Assembly (NCBI RefSeq): GCF_900107675.1
Contig: NZ_FNRI01000001.1
Coordinates: 372,001 to 436,000 of the forward strand
Length of the DNA stretch: 64,000 nt
Origin: Alistipes timonensis JC136
GTDB lineage: Bacteria; Bacteroidota; Bacteroidia; Bacteroidales; Rikenellaceae
Direction of reading: 5' to 3'
The notes beneath the pieces were generated by a model. It worked only from the letters and a program-made list of their open reading frames with translations, was not told the DNA's origin and ran no database searches. Below are positions 35,958 to 44,555 of the stretch, piece after piece. Position numbers and translations under genes: made by a program. The number at the start of each line of letters is the position of its first letter. The first letter of the stretch is position 1.

Positions 35958-37748
35958 CTAATCCATTTTTAGCACGGCGAGGAATGCCGACTGAGGAACT
36001 TCGACGTTACCGATCTGGCGCATGCGCTTCTTACCCTTTTTCTGCTTCTCGAGCAGCTTGCGCTTACGCGAAATATCACCGCCGTAACACTTCGCCGTCA
36101 CGTCCTTGCGCACGGCTTTGACCGTCTCGCGGGCAATGATTTTGGCGCCGATGGCGGCCTGTATGGCGATGTCGAACTGCTGGCGGGGGATCAGCTCTTT
36201 GAGCTTCTCGCACATCTTGCGACCGAAGTCGTAGGCATGGTCCGTGTAGGTCAGCGACGAAAGGGCGTCGACCGGCTCGCCGTTGAGCAGGATGTCCAGT
36301 TTCACGAGCTTCGACGGCTGGAATCCCGTGCGGTGGTAGTCGAACGAGGCGTAGCCTTTCGAGATGCTTTTGAGTTTGTCGTAGAAATCGAAGACGATCT
36401 CCGACAGCGGCATGTCGAAATTGACCTCCACGCGGTCTTGCGTGAGGAACGTCTGGTTTTTCATCACCCCGCGCTTGTCGATGCACAGTTTGATGACATT
36501 GCCCAGGAATTCCGACTTGGTGATGATCTGGGCCTGAATGTAAGGCTCCTCAATCTTGTCGATCTTCGTCACTTCGGGCAGTCCCGAGGGGTTGTGTACC
36601 TCCACCACGTCGCCCTGCGTCGTGGTGATGCGGTATGACACGTTGGGCACGGTCGTGATGACATCCATGTCGAATTCGCGGTACAGACGCTCCTGAATGA
36701 TCTCCATGTGCAGCAGACCGAGAAATCCGCAGCGGAATCCGAATCCCAGCGCCAGCGAGCTCTCGGGTTCGAACGTCAGCGAAGCGTCGTTCAACTGCAG
36801 CTTCTCGAGCGATGCGCGCAGGTCTTCGTACTGGTCGGCCTCCACCGGGTATAAGCCCGCGAAGACCATCGGCTTCACGTCTTCGAATCCGGCAATGGCC
36901 TCTTTGGCGGGATTCGTCACCGAGGTGATCGTGTCGCCGACCTTCACATCAGCCGAGGTTTTGATGCCCGAGCAGATATATCCCACGTCTCCGGCTTTGA
37001 TCTCCTGCCGGGGCTGCATTTTGAGCTTCAGCACACCTATCTCGTCGGCGTCGTACTGGCTGCCCGTGTTGAAGAATTTCACGTGATCGCCTTTGCGCAG
37101 CGTGCCGTTGAAGACGCGGTAATAGGCGATGATGCCGCGGAAGGGGTTGAACACCGAGTCGAAGATCAGCGCTTGCAACGGCGCGTTCTCGTCGCCCTCG
37201 GGGCCCGGAATGCGGTGCACGATGGCTTCCAGCACCTCCTCGACACCCAGTCCCGTCTTTCCCGAAGCCAACAGAATGTCCTCGTCCTTGCATCCTATGA
37301 GGTCGATCACCTGATCCTTTACCTCGTCGATCATCGCCGCATCCATGTCGATCTTGTTCAGCACGGGGATGATCTCCAGGTCGTGTCCCACGGCCAGATA
37401 GAGGTTCGAAATGGTCTGTGCCTGGATGCCTTGCGTCGCGTCGACCACCAGCAGCGCCCCTTCGCATGAGGCGATGGCGCGGGACACCTCGTACGAGAAG
37501 TCGACGTGCCCCGGGGTGTCGATCAGGTTAAGCGTGTACTGCTGACCGTCGCGGGCTGTGTATTCCATCTGGATAGCGTGGCTTTTGATGGTGATGCCCT
37601 TTTCGCGCTCGAGGTCCATGTCGTCGAGCACCTGCGACTGCATTTCGCGCTGGTTCAGCGTGTTGGTTTTCTCCAGCAACCGGTCGGCAAGCGTCGACTT
37701 GCCGTGGTCGATATGGGCTATGATGCAGAAATTGCGGATGTTTTTCAT
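35958..37748 (-). CDS. lepA: Elongation factor 4 (LepA), ribosome back-translocase
   Basis: 596 residues, the typical length. GTPase motifs: AHIDHGKSTLADRL (G1), the conserved REKGITIKSHAI switch region, DTPGHVDFSYEV (G3) and VLNKIDM (G4). The C-terminal domain unique to EF4 is visible as KAVRKDVTAKCYGGDISRK and KKGKKRMRQIGNVEVPQSAF. It binds ribosomes and helps assembly or remobilises stalled complexes. Promoter at 37781-37788 (TATATTTG, minus). Divergent from lysA. Confidence 0.98.
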   Translation of the reverse strand: MKNIRNFCIIAHIDHGKSTLADRLLEKTNTLNQREMQSQVLDDMDLEREKGITIKSHAIQMEYTARDGQQYTLNLIDTPGHVDFSYEVSRAIASCEGALLVVDATQGIQAQTISNLYLAVGHDLEIIPVLNKIDMDAAMIDEVKDQVIDLIGCKDEDILLASGKTGLGVEEVLEAIVHRIPGPEGDENAPLQALIFDSVFNPFRGIIAYYRVFNGTLRKGDHVKFFNTGSQYDADEIGVLKLKMQPRQEIKAGDVGYICSGIKTSADVKVGDTITSVTNPAKEAIAGFEDVKPMVFAGLYPVEADQYEDLRASLEKLQLNDASLTFEPESSLALGFGFRCGFLGLLHMEIIQERLYREFDMDVITTVPNVSYRITTTQGDVVEVHNPSGLPEVTKIDKIEEPYIQAQIITKSEFLGNVIKLCIDKRGVMKNQTFLTQDRVEVNFDMPLSEIVFDFYDKLKSISKGYASFDYHRTGFQPSKLVKLDILLNGEPVDALSSLTYTDHAYDFGRKMCEKLKELIPRQQFDIAIQAAIGAKIIARETVKAVRKDVTAKCYGGDISRKRKLLEKQKKGKKRMRQIGNVEVPQSAFLAVLKMD

Positions 37749-37780
37749 ATATATTTTAAGGGACCGGATTCATTTGGTTG

Positions 37781-37852
37781 CAAATATACGAAAAAATTTG
37801 AATATATCAGGTGCCGGTGACTTGTCGGAATGGTACAAATTACTTATATTTG
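37781..37852. promoter_or_regulatory. Divergent lepA and lysA promoters
   Basis: Minus strand TATATTTG at 37788-37781 serves lepA. Plus strand TTG (37822-37824), a 20-nt spacer and TATATTTG (37845-37852) form a full promoter for lysA, 26 nt before its ATG. Confidence 0.65.
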
Positions 37853-37878
37853 CGACTTCAATCAAGCAGTTAGGTCAC

Positions 37879-39045
37879 ATGTTAAGCAGACAAATCGCAT
37901 CCAAGCTCCGGGGCTATGAAACCCCGTTCTACCTTTATGACATGGCGCTGTTGCGCCAGACCCTCGAAAGCGTCGTCTACGAGTCGAAGAAATACGGTTA
38001 TAAGGTACATTACGCCATCAAAGCCAACTATGACGACCACCTGCTCGCAGTCATCCGCGAATACGGACTGGGCATCGACTGCGCCTCGGGCAACGAGCTG
38101 CGCAAGGCTGTCGAGGCGGGTTTCGACCCCAAGGGCATCGTCTATGCCGGCGTGGGGAAACGCGATAAGGAGCTGAAATATGCCATCGAGCAGGAGATTC
38201 TGGCCATCAACTGCGAGTCGATTCAGGAGTTGGAACTGGTCGATGCCTTCTCGGCCGAAATGGGCAAGGTGACCGACATTGCACTGCGTATCAATCCCGA
38301 CATCGACCCCAAGACCAACCACTGTATCGATACCGGACAGGCCGACAGTAAGTTCGGCATCTCCTATGAGGAGGTCCTCGAGCACGCCAAGGAGATCCGG
38401 TCGCTCAAAAACATCAACATCATCGGCCTTCACCTGCACATCGGGTCGCAGATCCGCGAACTGCACGTCTTCGAAAATATGTGCAACAAAGTCAACGTCA
38501 TTGTCGAGAACCTCGAGAAACTGGGCTGCAAGTTTCGTTTCGTCGATGTGGGCGGCGGTCTGGGCGTCAACTACGACGTTCCGGAAAACGAGCCGATCCC
38601 CAATTTCGCCTCGCTGTTCTCGATCGTCCACAACCACCTGCGCATCGGCGACCGCGAGGTGCATTTCGAGTTCGGCCGTTCGATCGTCGCCGAATGCGGC
38701 GAGTTGATTACCACCGTACTGTTCAACAAGACCACCGCCACGGGCCGCAAACTGGTGATTGTCGACGCTTCGATGACCGAACTGGTTCGCCCGGCGATGT
38801 ACGGATCGTACCATAACATCGAGAATATCACGGCCAAAGAGGAGGAGGCTCCCAGCGAAAAATATACGGTCGTGGGCACGGCCTGCGAATCGACTGACGT
38901 TTTCGACGAGAACGTCAGCCTGCGCAAAACGCACCGCGGCGACCTGCTGACGATTAAATCCGCCGGGGCCTACGGGATGTCGATGGCCTCGCGCTATAAC
39001 CTCCACGATCTTCCCGGAGCCGTTTACAGCGACGAAATCGAATAA
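37879..39045 (+). CDS. lysA: Diaminopimelate decarboxylase
   Basis: 388 residues from the ATG at 37879; the frame upstream runs back through the promoter and lepA and is not coding. PLP is bound by Lys48 in VHYAIKAN. LGIDCASGNELRKAVEAGF, GLHLHIGSQI, VDVGGGLGVNY and the C-terminal CESTDVF and AGAYGMSMASRYN are the family landmarks. It makes L-lysine from meso-diaminopimelate in the cytosol, the last step of the pathway. Carboxynorspermidine decarboxylase is a relative, but the CESTD motif and length favour LysA. The EamA transporter gene follows by 42 nt. Confidence 0.93.
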   Translation: MLSRQIASKLRGYETPFYLYDMALLRQTLESVVYESKKYGYKVHYAIKANYDDHLLAVIREYGLGIDCASGNELRKAVEAGFDPKGIVYAGVGKRDKELKYAIEQEILAINCESIQELELVDAFSAEMGKVTDIALRINPDIDPKTNHCIDTGQADSKFGISYEEVLEHAKEIRSLKNINIIGLHLHIGSQIRELHVFENMCNKVNVIVENLEKLGCKFRFVDVGGGLGVNYDVPENEPIPNFASLFSIVHNHLRIGDREVHFEFGRSIVAECGELITTVLFNKTTATGRKLVIVDASMTELVRPAMYGSYHNIENITAKEEEAPSEKYTVVGTACESTDVFDENVSLRKTHRGDLLTIKSAGAYGMSMASRYNLHDLPGAVYSDEIE

Positions 39046-39087
39046 TTGAAGGCGGCTCCGGCCGCCTTTCCTTTTCCGCAACAAGTT

Positions 39088-39993
39088 ATGTGGCTCACTT
39101 TAGCATTTACGTCGGCAGCGCTGCTCGGCTTCTATGATGCGGCCAAGAAAAAGGCTCTCACCGGAAATGCCGTGCTTCCCGTTTTGCTGCTCAATACGCT
39201 CTTCTCGACGCTGATCTTCCTGCCTGCAATCTTCTCGGCGGAGTTCGGCCTCGGATGGTTCGACCGTACCGTGCTGGCCTCGGCTCCCGGGACGTTGGAA
39301 GCCCATGGAATGGTTATTCTGAAATCGTTCATCGTCCTCACCTCGTGGGTTTTCGGCTATTTCGGCATGAAGCACCTGCCTATCACCATTGTCGGACCGA
39401 TCAACGCCACGCGTCCTGTGATGGTGCTCGTCGGGGCGCTGCTGATTTTCGGCGAGCGGCTCAATGCCTACCAATGGACCGGCGTTGCGCTGGCCCTCGT
39501 GTCGCTTTTCCTGCTGAGCCGATCGAGCCGCCGCGAAGGAGTCGTATTCTCGCATAACATCTGGATTCTCTGCGTCGCTCTTTCGGCCGTTACGGGTGCT
39601 GTCAGCGGGCTTTACGACAAATACATCATGACGCGTCTCGATCCGGTCTTCGTGCAGAGCTGGTACAACCTCTACCAATTGCTGATGATGGCCGTGGTGG
39701 TCGGCGTCATCTGGTGGCCCCGGCGCAACCGCACTACTCCGTTCCATTGGAGCTGGGCCATTCCATTGATCTCTATCTTTCTTTCGATGGCCGATTTCGC
39801 CTATCTCTATGCTCTGCGCGATTCGGACGCGATGATCTCCGTGGTCTCGATGATCCGCCGCGGCTCGGTCGTGGTGTCGTTCCTTTGCGGAGCGTTGCTG
39901 TTCCGCGAACGCAACCTGCGTTCGAAAGCCGTCGACCTGGCCTTTATCCTCGTCGGAATGATCTTCCTCTGGTTAGGTTCTCGGCCCGCTTAA
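39088..39993 (+). CDS. EamA/DMT-family transporter
   Basis: 301 residues from the ATG at 39088, with about ten membrane helices and two EamA repeats (GFYDAAKKKALTGNAVLPVL in the first; VSMIRRGSVVVSFLCGALLF in the second). KHLPITIVGPINATRPVMVL is typical of the family. Such proteins export or import amino acids, nucleotides or other metabolites. The position after lysA raises lysine export as a possibility, without direct evidence. The stop TAA lies inside a CCCGCTT-AAG-AAGCGGG palindrome (39985-40001). Confidence 0.85.
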   Translation: MWLTLAFTSAALLGFYDAAKKKALTGNAVLPVLLLNTLFSTLIFLPAIFSAEFGLGWFDRTVLASAPGTLEAHGMVILKSFIVLTSWVFGYFGMKHLPITIVGPINATRPVMVLVGALLIFGERLNAYQWTGVALALVSLFLLSRSSRREGVVFSHNIWILCVALSAVTGAVSGLYDKYIMTRLDPVFVQSWYNLYQLLMMAVVVGVIWWPRRNRTTPFHWSWAIPLISIFLSMADFAYLYALRDSDAMISVVSMIRRGSVVVSFLCGALLFRERNLRSKAVDLAFILVGMIFLWLGSRPA

Positions 39994-40037
39994 GAAGCGG
40001 GTCTTAAGTGGGATGGCTGCATCGGGGTGGGCTTTAC

Positions 40038-40143
40038 CGTCATTGCGAGGCATCGCAGATGCCGTGGCAATCTGGTTGAAGGTCGTGACCTTATATCGTT
40101 TCCATCGGATTTCCGCGCTCACTCGCGTTCGCTCGGAATGACG
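40038..40143. repeat. Dispersed repeat with imperfect terminal inverted repeats (MITE-like)
   Basis: CGTCATTGCGAG at the left end and CTCGGAATGACG at the right end are inverted copies with one mismatch, 106 bp apart. The left part (TCATTGCGAGG...GTGGCAATCTGG) matches a well-known type of bacterial intergenic repeat. There is no transposase. I see no target-site duplication. Confidence 0.6.
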
Positions 40144-40169
40144 CACTTGCGTACATCGAAGCCGCGAGG

Positions 40170-40277
40170 ATGCGTTCCGAAGAGTTCGGAAAGCGGTTGA
40201 ACCACTTCATCGCCAAAACAAGGGAGAACAGAAAGATAACCGGATTCGGCGGAATTGAAAAATACTACTCGAAATAA
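40170..40277 (+). pseudogene. Possible C-terminal gene remnant
   Basis: Downstream of the repeat a frame reads MRSEEFGKRLNHFIAKTREN and then RKITGFGGIEKYYSK before TAA, followed immediately by a terminator. The composition looks like a true protein C-terminus (35 codons). The frame continues upstream into the repeat, so the repeat may have replaced the start of a gene. Family not recognised. Confidence 0.3.
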
Positions 40278-40306
40278 AAAAGACGGGCTTTCATGCCCGT
40301 CTTTTT
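40277..40306. terminator. Bidirectional terminator next to trpB2
   Basis: AAAAAGACGGGC (40277-40288) and GCCCGTCTTTTT (40295-40306) with a TTTCAT loop. It is symmetric and ends trpB2 on the minus strand. Confidence 0.9.
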
Positions 40307-40323
40307 CCGTTTAAAGCGCCACC

Positions 40324-41685
40324 TTAGATAAGGTGCTCCAACTGGTTGACTGTCTTTTTGATTTCCTCGTCACTCGGCGAGAAGTCTTTCAACGCTCCGG
40401 CCAAATACTGCTCGTAGGCGTAGAGGTCGATCACGCCGTTGCCCGAGAGGTTGAACAGGATGGTCTTCGACACACCTTCCTCCTTGGCTTTCAGTGCCTC
40501 GCGGATCGTTGCGGCGATGGCGTGCGTCGATTCCGGAGCCGGGATGATGCCTTCGGTCTGGGCGAACAGAATGCCCGCTGCGAGGGTCTCGACCTGCGGC
40601 ATCGACTGTGCCTCGATCAGCCCGTCCTTCATCAGTTGGCTGACGATCGACCCCGCTCCGTGGTAGCGCAGACCTCCGGCGTGAATGTCCGAGGGCTGGA
40701 AGTCGTGGCCCAGCGTGTACATCGGGAGCAGGGGCGTGAATCCGGCCACGTCGCCGAAGTCGTACTGAAATTCGCCGCGCGTGAGTTTCGGACAGCCTTC
40801 AGGCTCTACGGCGATTACGCGGATATGCTTCCCTTCGGTGAGGTTCTTTTGCAGGAACGGGAATCCGATGCCGGCGAAATTGCTGCCGCCGCCGAAGCAT
40901 CCGATCACCATGTCGGGCTCCGCATCGGCCATCTCCATCTGCGTCACGGCCTCCTGTCCGATGACCGTCTGGTGCAGTACTACGTGGTTCAGGACGCTGC
41001 CCAGGCAGTAGCGCGTGTCCTCCGGACGGCGCAGAGCTACCTCGATGGCCTCTGAGATCGCCAGCCCGAGGCTTCCCGAGCAGTGCGGATCACGCTCCAG
41101 CGCCGCGCGGCCCGAGTTGGTCAGCGTCGAGGGCGACGCCACGCATTCCGCACCCCAGGTGTTCATCATCAGGCGGCGGTAGGGTTTCTGGTCGTAGCTG
41201 ACTTTGACCATGAATACCTGCAGGTCGATGCCGAAATGTTTCGCGGCGAAGGCGATCGAAGCGCCCCACTGCCCGGCGCCGGTCTCGGTGGTCAGGTGTT
41301 TGATGCCCTGCTTGTAGTTGTAATAAGCCTGCGGTACGGCGGTGTTGGGTTTGTGCGAACCCGCGGGCGACACGCTCTCGTTTTTGAAATAGATCTTAGC
41401 GGGCGTTCCGAGGGCCTTCTCCAGCCCGGTTGCACGCACGAGCGGCGTCGGTCGCCATATCTTGTAGATTTCCTGCACCTCTTCGGGGATGTCGATGTAG
41501 CGCTCGGTGGACATCTCCTGGTCGATCAGTTCCTCGGCGAAAATTGCTGACATTTGCTCTTTGGTGACGGGCTGCTTCGTCCCGGGATGCAGCGGCGGCA
41601 GCGGTTTGGTGGGCATGTCGGCCACGATGTTGTACCATTGCGTGGGCATCTGATTTTCGGAGAGGCAGAATTTCTTGGTTTTCAT
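40324..41685 (-). CDS. trpB: Tryptophan synthase beta-like (TrpB2 type)
   Basis: 453 residues, longer than TrpB1 (about 400) and with the TrpB2-type N-terminus (WYNIVADMPTKPLPPLHPGT). PLP Lys112 is in PAGSHKPNTAV, and ETGAGQWGASIAFAAKHFG and GCFGGGSNFAGIGFPFL are present. It joins indole and serine to tryptophan; TrpB2 forms often work without TrpA or serve as an indole salvage enzyme. It stands alone here, not in a trp operon. It is preceded by a promoter, a leader peptide with three Trp codons and a terminator, giving attenuation control by charged tRNA-Trp. Confidence 0.93.
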   Translation of the reverse strand: MKTKKFCLSENQMPTQWYNIVADMPTKPLPPLHPGTKQPVTKEQMSAIFAEELIDQEMSTERYIDIPEEVQEIYKIWRPTPLVRATGLEKALGTPAKIYFKNESVSPAGSHKPNTAVPQAYYNYKQGIKHLTTETGAGQWGASIAFAAKHFGIDLQVFMVKVSYDQKPYRRLMMNTWGAECVASPSTLTNSGRAALERDPHCSGSLGLAISEAIEVALRRPEDTRYCLGSVLNHVVLHQTVIGQEAVTQMEMADAEPDMVIGCFGGGSNFAGIGFPFLQKNLTEGKHIRVIAVEPEGCPKLTRGEFQYDFGDVAGFTPLLPMYTLGHDFQPSDIHAGGLRYHGAGSIVSQLMKDGLIEAQSMPQVETLAAGILFAQTEGIIPAPESTHAIAATIREALKAKEEGVSKTILFNLSGNGVIDLYAYEQYLAGALKDFSPSDEEIKKTVNQLEHLI

Positions 41686-41720
41686 TGTCGTTATTGTTTT
41701 TTTTGAATTTGATGTGCTAA

Positions 41721-41760
41721 AGAAAAAGCCCGCTGCTTACTTTTCGTAAACAACGGGCTT
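41721..41760 (-). terminator. Attenuator terminator of trpB2
   Basis: On the minus strand AAGCCCGTTGTTTAC (41760-41746) pairs over 15 bp, with two G-U pairs, to GTAAGCAGCGGGCTT (41740-41726), loop GAAAA, followed by TTTCTTT. It lies between the leader peptide and trpB2. Confidence 0.9.
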
Positions 41761-41780
41761 GTGTATTTTTCAGTTTCAAC

Positions 41781-41864
41781 TTATACACGCGCGGAACCGC
41801 ACTCATTGTTCACGAGAGTCTGCGGGCGCCACCACCATGCCTGTATATTGAAATTGTGAATCAT
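41781..41864 (-). CDS. trpL: trp leader peptide with three consecutive Trp codons
   Basis: A 27-residue open frame on the minus strand, ATG at 41864, TAA at 41783-41781. It reads MIHNFNIQAWWWRPQTLVNN and then ECGSARV. Codons 10-12 are TGG TGG TGG. Codons 18-21 (41813-41802, GTGAACAATGAG) can pair with CCCGTTGTTTAC (41757-41746) in the terminator's 5' arm: 11 of 12 pairs, two being G-U. A ribosome stalled at the Trp codons would leave this segment free to form the antiterminator; one that reaches the stop would cover it and allow termination. It starts about 20 nt after the -7 box. Confidence 0.88.
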   Translation of the reverse strand: MIHNFNIQAWWWRPQTLVNNECGSARV

Positions 41865-41882
41865 TTTTCGGTTTTATGTTTG

Positions 41883-41914
41883 CAAATATAGACGGTCGGT
41901 CCGTAAAAAGCAAA
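41883..41914 (-). promoter_or_regulatory. trpL-trpB2 promoter
   Basis: Minus strand: TTTG (41914-41911), a 20-nt spacer, TATATTTG (41890-41883), a full Bacteroidetes promoter. Transcription should start near 41876, about 12 nt before the leader ATG. Confidence 0.75.
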
Positions 41915-41980
41915 TTTTTTACGAATTATTTTCGATACCTATATATGTAAAAAAATTACCGTACTTTGCGGAAAAATTTG

Positions 41981-41988
41981 TATTTTTG
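41981..41988 (+). promoter_or_regulatory. pheT -7 element
   Basis: TATTTTTG, 32 nt before the pheT ATG at 42021. No good -33 match at normal spacing. Confidence 0.5.
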
Positions 41989-42020
41989 CATGATTATCCG
42001 CAAATTCAAAATTCAACGAT

Positions 42021-44486
42021 ATGAATATTTCGTATAACTGGCTCAAACGTTATATCGACACTGATCTCCCGGCCGAGAAAGTGGCCGAAGTGCTGACCGA
42101 CATCGGTCTCGAGGTCGAGGGTTTCGAGAAGATCGAGACCGTGAAAGGCGGCCTTCAGGGCGTCGTCGTCGGCGAGGTCGTGACCTGCACGGACCATCCC
42201 GACTCAGACCATCTCCACCTGACCACGGTCGATGTCGGCGCCGTCGAGCCGCTGCAGATCGTCTGCGGCGCCCCTAACTGCCGTGCGGGACTGAAGGTCC
42301 TCTGTGCACAGGTCGGTGCGGTGCTCTATCCCGACGGCGGCGACGAGGAGTTTAAAATCAAACGTTCGAAAATCCGCGGTGTGGAGTCGCTGGGCATGCT
42401 CTGCGCAGAGGACGAACTGGGTATCGGAGCGTCGCACGATGGTATCATGGAGCTTCCGGCCGACGCCCCCGTGGGCATGACGGCCAAGGAGTACCTGCAT
42501 ATCGAGGACGACTACCTGATCGAGATCGGTCTCACGCCCAACCGCGTCGACGCCGCGTCGCACGTCGGCGTGGCCCGCGACCTGGCCGCTTATCTGCAAA
42601 GCCGCGGCGAGCATGTGCAGGTGAAGATGCCCGACGTTTCGGCCTTCGCCCCCGACAACCATGACCTGAATGTGAAAATCCGCGTCGAGAATCCCGAGGC
42701 CGCGCCCCGCTATGCCGGCGTCACGGTCACGGGCTGCAAGATCGGCCCCTCGCCCGAATGGATGCAGAACTGCTTGCGCGCCGCGGGCATCAACCCCAAG
42801 AACAACCTTGTCGACATCACCAATTTCGTGCTGTTCGAACTGGGCCAGCCCTTGCACGCTTTCGACGCCGCGAAGATCGAGGGCCGCGAAGTCGTGGTCC
42901 GCACCTGTGCCGAGGGCACGCCTTTCGTGACGCTGGACGGCGTGGAGCGCAAGCTCACGGACAAGGACCTGATGATCTGCTCCGCCGAACGCCCGATGTG
43001 CATTGCCGGTGTCTTCGGCGGACTGGATTCGGGCGTGAGCGATACCACGACCGACGTCTTTATCGAGAGTGCCTATTTCAATCCCGTGTGGGTGCGCAAG
43101 ACGGCCAAGCGTTTCGGCCTGAATACCGACTCCTCGTTCCGGTTCGAACGCGGCGTCGATCCCAACATGCAGGTCTACGCCGCCAAGCGTGCCGCCCTGC
43201 TGATGAAGGAGCTGGCCGGCGGTACGATCTCGAGCGACATCACGGACATCTACCCCGCTCCGATCGCCGATTTCGTCTTCGACGTCTCGTTGGCGCGCGT
43301 CAATGCGCTGATCGGCAAGGAGATTCCCGAAAATGTCGTCCGTACGATCATTGCGGCGCTGGAGGTGAAGATCCTCTCCGAAAAGGACGGCGTGCTGACG
43401 GTCGCCGTTCCGCCCTACCGGGTGGACGTGCAGCGTGAGGCCGATCTGATCGAGGACATCCTCCGCATCTACGGCTACAACAATGTCGAAATTCCCCAGC
43501 AGGTCCGCTCGACGCTCTCCTATGCGCCGAAACCCGACCGCAACAAGCTGATGAACCTCGCCGCCGATTTCCTGACGGCCAACGGATTCACCGAGATCAT
43601 GTCCAACTCGCTGACCAAGGCGTCGTATTACGAGGGGCTGACTTCCTGCCCCGCCGACCGCTGCGTCCGCATCCTCAATCCGCTGAGCGCCGACCTCAGT
43701 GTCATGCGCCAGACGTTGCTGTTCAATATGCTGGAAGCCATCGAACTGAACGCCAACCGCCGCAACGGCGATCTGTGCCTTTACGAGTTCGGCAACTGCT
43801 ATTTCTACGACGAGTCGAAACGCTCGGAGGAGAACCGCCTTGCGGCCTATTCCGAGGAGTACCGGCTCTCCATCGCTGTTACGGGCGTCGCCACCCCGCA
43901 GTCGTGGGACTCCAAGCCCGTGAAGGCCTCGTTCTTCACCCTGCGCGCCGTTGCCGAGAAGCTTCTGCGCCGTTTCGGCATCGACATTTATGCGCTGAAA
44001 ACCGAGCCGCTCGAAAGCGATCTTTTCAGCGAAGGACTCTCGATGTCGCTCAATGGCAAGGAGCTGTTGCAGATCGGCTCCGTTGCCGCGAAAATCCGCC
44101 GCGTGACCGATGTTAAACAGGAGGTGTACTATCTGGAGATGAATTTCGAAGCCCTTGCCAAATCCACGAAGAAGCTGAAGATCGTGGCCGAGGAACTTTC
44201 GAAGTTCCCCGAGGTGAAGCGCGACCTGGCGCTTCTGGTGGACAAGCAGGTTACCTTTGCGGCCCTGCGCGACGCTGCCTTCGCTGCCGAGCGCAAATTG
44301 CTGAAGAGTGTTTCGCTGTTCGACGTTTACGAGGGCGACAAACTCCCCGAGGGAAAGAAATCCTATGCCCTGAGCTTCATTCTCGAGGACAAGACCCGCA
44401 CGCTCGACGACAAGACCATCGAACGCGTGATGTCGAACCTCACCCGCCAGTTCGAACAGCGCTGCGGCGCTCAGGTCCGGGCTTAA
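42021..44486 (+). CDS. pheT: Phenylalanyl-tRNA synthetase beta subunit
   Basis: 821 residues, the full bacterial length. MNISYNWLKRYIDTDLPAEK, a tRNA-binding OB domain (GVVVGEVVTCTDHPDSDHLH, IVCGAPNCRAG), B3/B4 editing domain (FELGQPLHAFDAAKIEG), B5, the catalytic-like core (NGFTEIMSNSL, LNPLSADLSVMRQTLL) and a C-terminal ferredoxin-like anticodon domain (LSKFPEVKRDLALLVDKQV). With PheS, encoded elsewhere, it charges tRNA-Phe. There is no Phe-type leader peptide before it. A terminator follows at 44510. Confidence 0.98.
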   Translation: MNISYNWLKRYIDTDLPAEKVAEVLTDIGLEVEGFEKIETVKGGLQGVVVGEVVTCTDHPDSDHLHLTTVDVGAVEPLQIVCGAPNCRAGLKVLCAQVGAVLYPDGGDEEFKIKRSKIRGVESLGMLCAEDELGIGASHDGIMELPADAPVGMTAKEYLHIEDDYLIEIGLTPNRVDAASHVGVARDLAAYLQSRGEHVQVKMPDVSAFAPDNHDLNVKIRVENPEAAPRYAGVTVTGCKIGPSPEWMQNCLRAAGINPKNNLVDITNFVLFELGQPLHAFDAAKIEGREVVVRTCAEGTPFVTLDGVERKLTDKDLMICSAERPMCIAGVFGGLDSGVSDTTTDVFIESAYFNPVWVRKTAKRFGLNTDSSFRFERGVDPNMQVYAAKRAALLMKELAGGTISSDITDIYPAPIADFVFDVSLARVNALIGKEIPENVVRTIIAALEVKILSEKDGVLTVAVPPYRVDVQREADLIEDILRIYGYNNVEIPQQVRSTLSYAPKPDRNKLMNLAADFLTANGFTEIMSNSLTKASYYEGLTSCPADRCVRILNPLSADLSVMRQTLLFNMLEAIELNANRRNGDLCLYEFGNCYFYDESKRSEENRLAAYSEEYRLSIAVTGVATPQSWDSKPVKASFFTLRAVAEKLLRRFGIDIYALKTEPLESDLFSEGLSMSLNGKELLQIGSVAAKIRRVTDVKQEVYYLEMNFEALAKSTKKLKIVAEELSKFPEVKRDLALLVDKQVTFAALRDAAFAAERKLLKSVSLFDVYEGDKLPEGKKSYALSFILEDKTRTLDDKTIERVMSNLTRQFEQRCGAQVRA

Positions 44487-44509
44487 ACTATTTTTTAACT
44501 ATCGAACCG

Positions 44510-44542
44510 CCGCCTGACCCCGCAATGAGTCAGGCGGTTTTT
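44510..44542 (+). terminator. Terminator after pheT
   Basis: CCGCCTGAC (44510-44518) pairs with GTCAGGCGG (44529-44537), then TTTTT. It lies just before the next gene on the same strand. Confidence 0.88.
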
Positions 44543-44555
44543 ATTCAGACCGACG

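Noticed and set aside
41721..41864. T-box or tryptophan-binding riboswitch before trpB2
   Set aside because: No T-box sequence is present, and the three in-frame TGG codons with an antiterminator pairing explain the region as a leader-peptide attenuator.
41990..42021. Phe leader peptide before pheT
   Set aside because: The short region between the -7 element and the pheT ATG has no open frame rich in Phe codons and no terminator hairpin.
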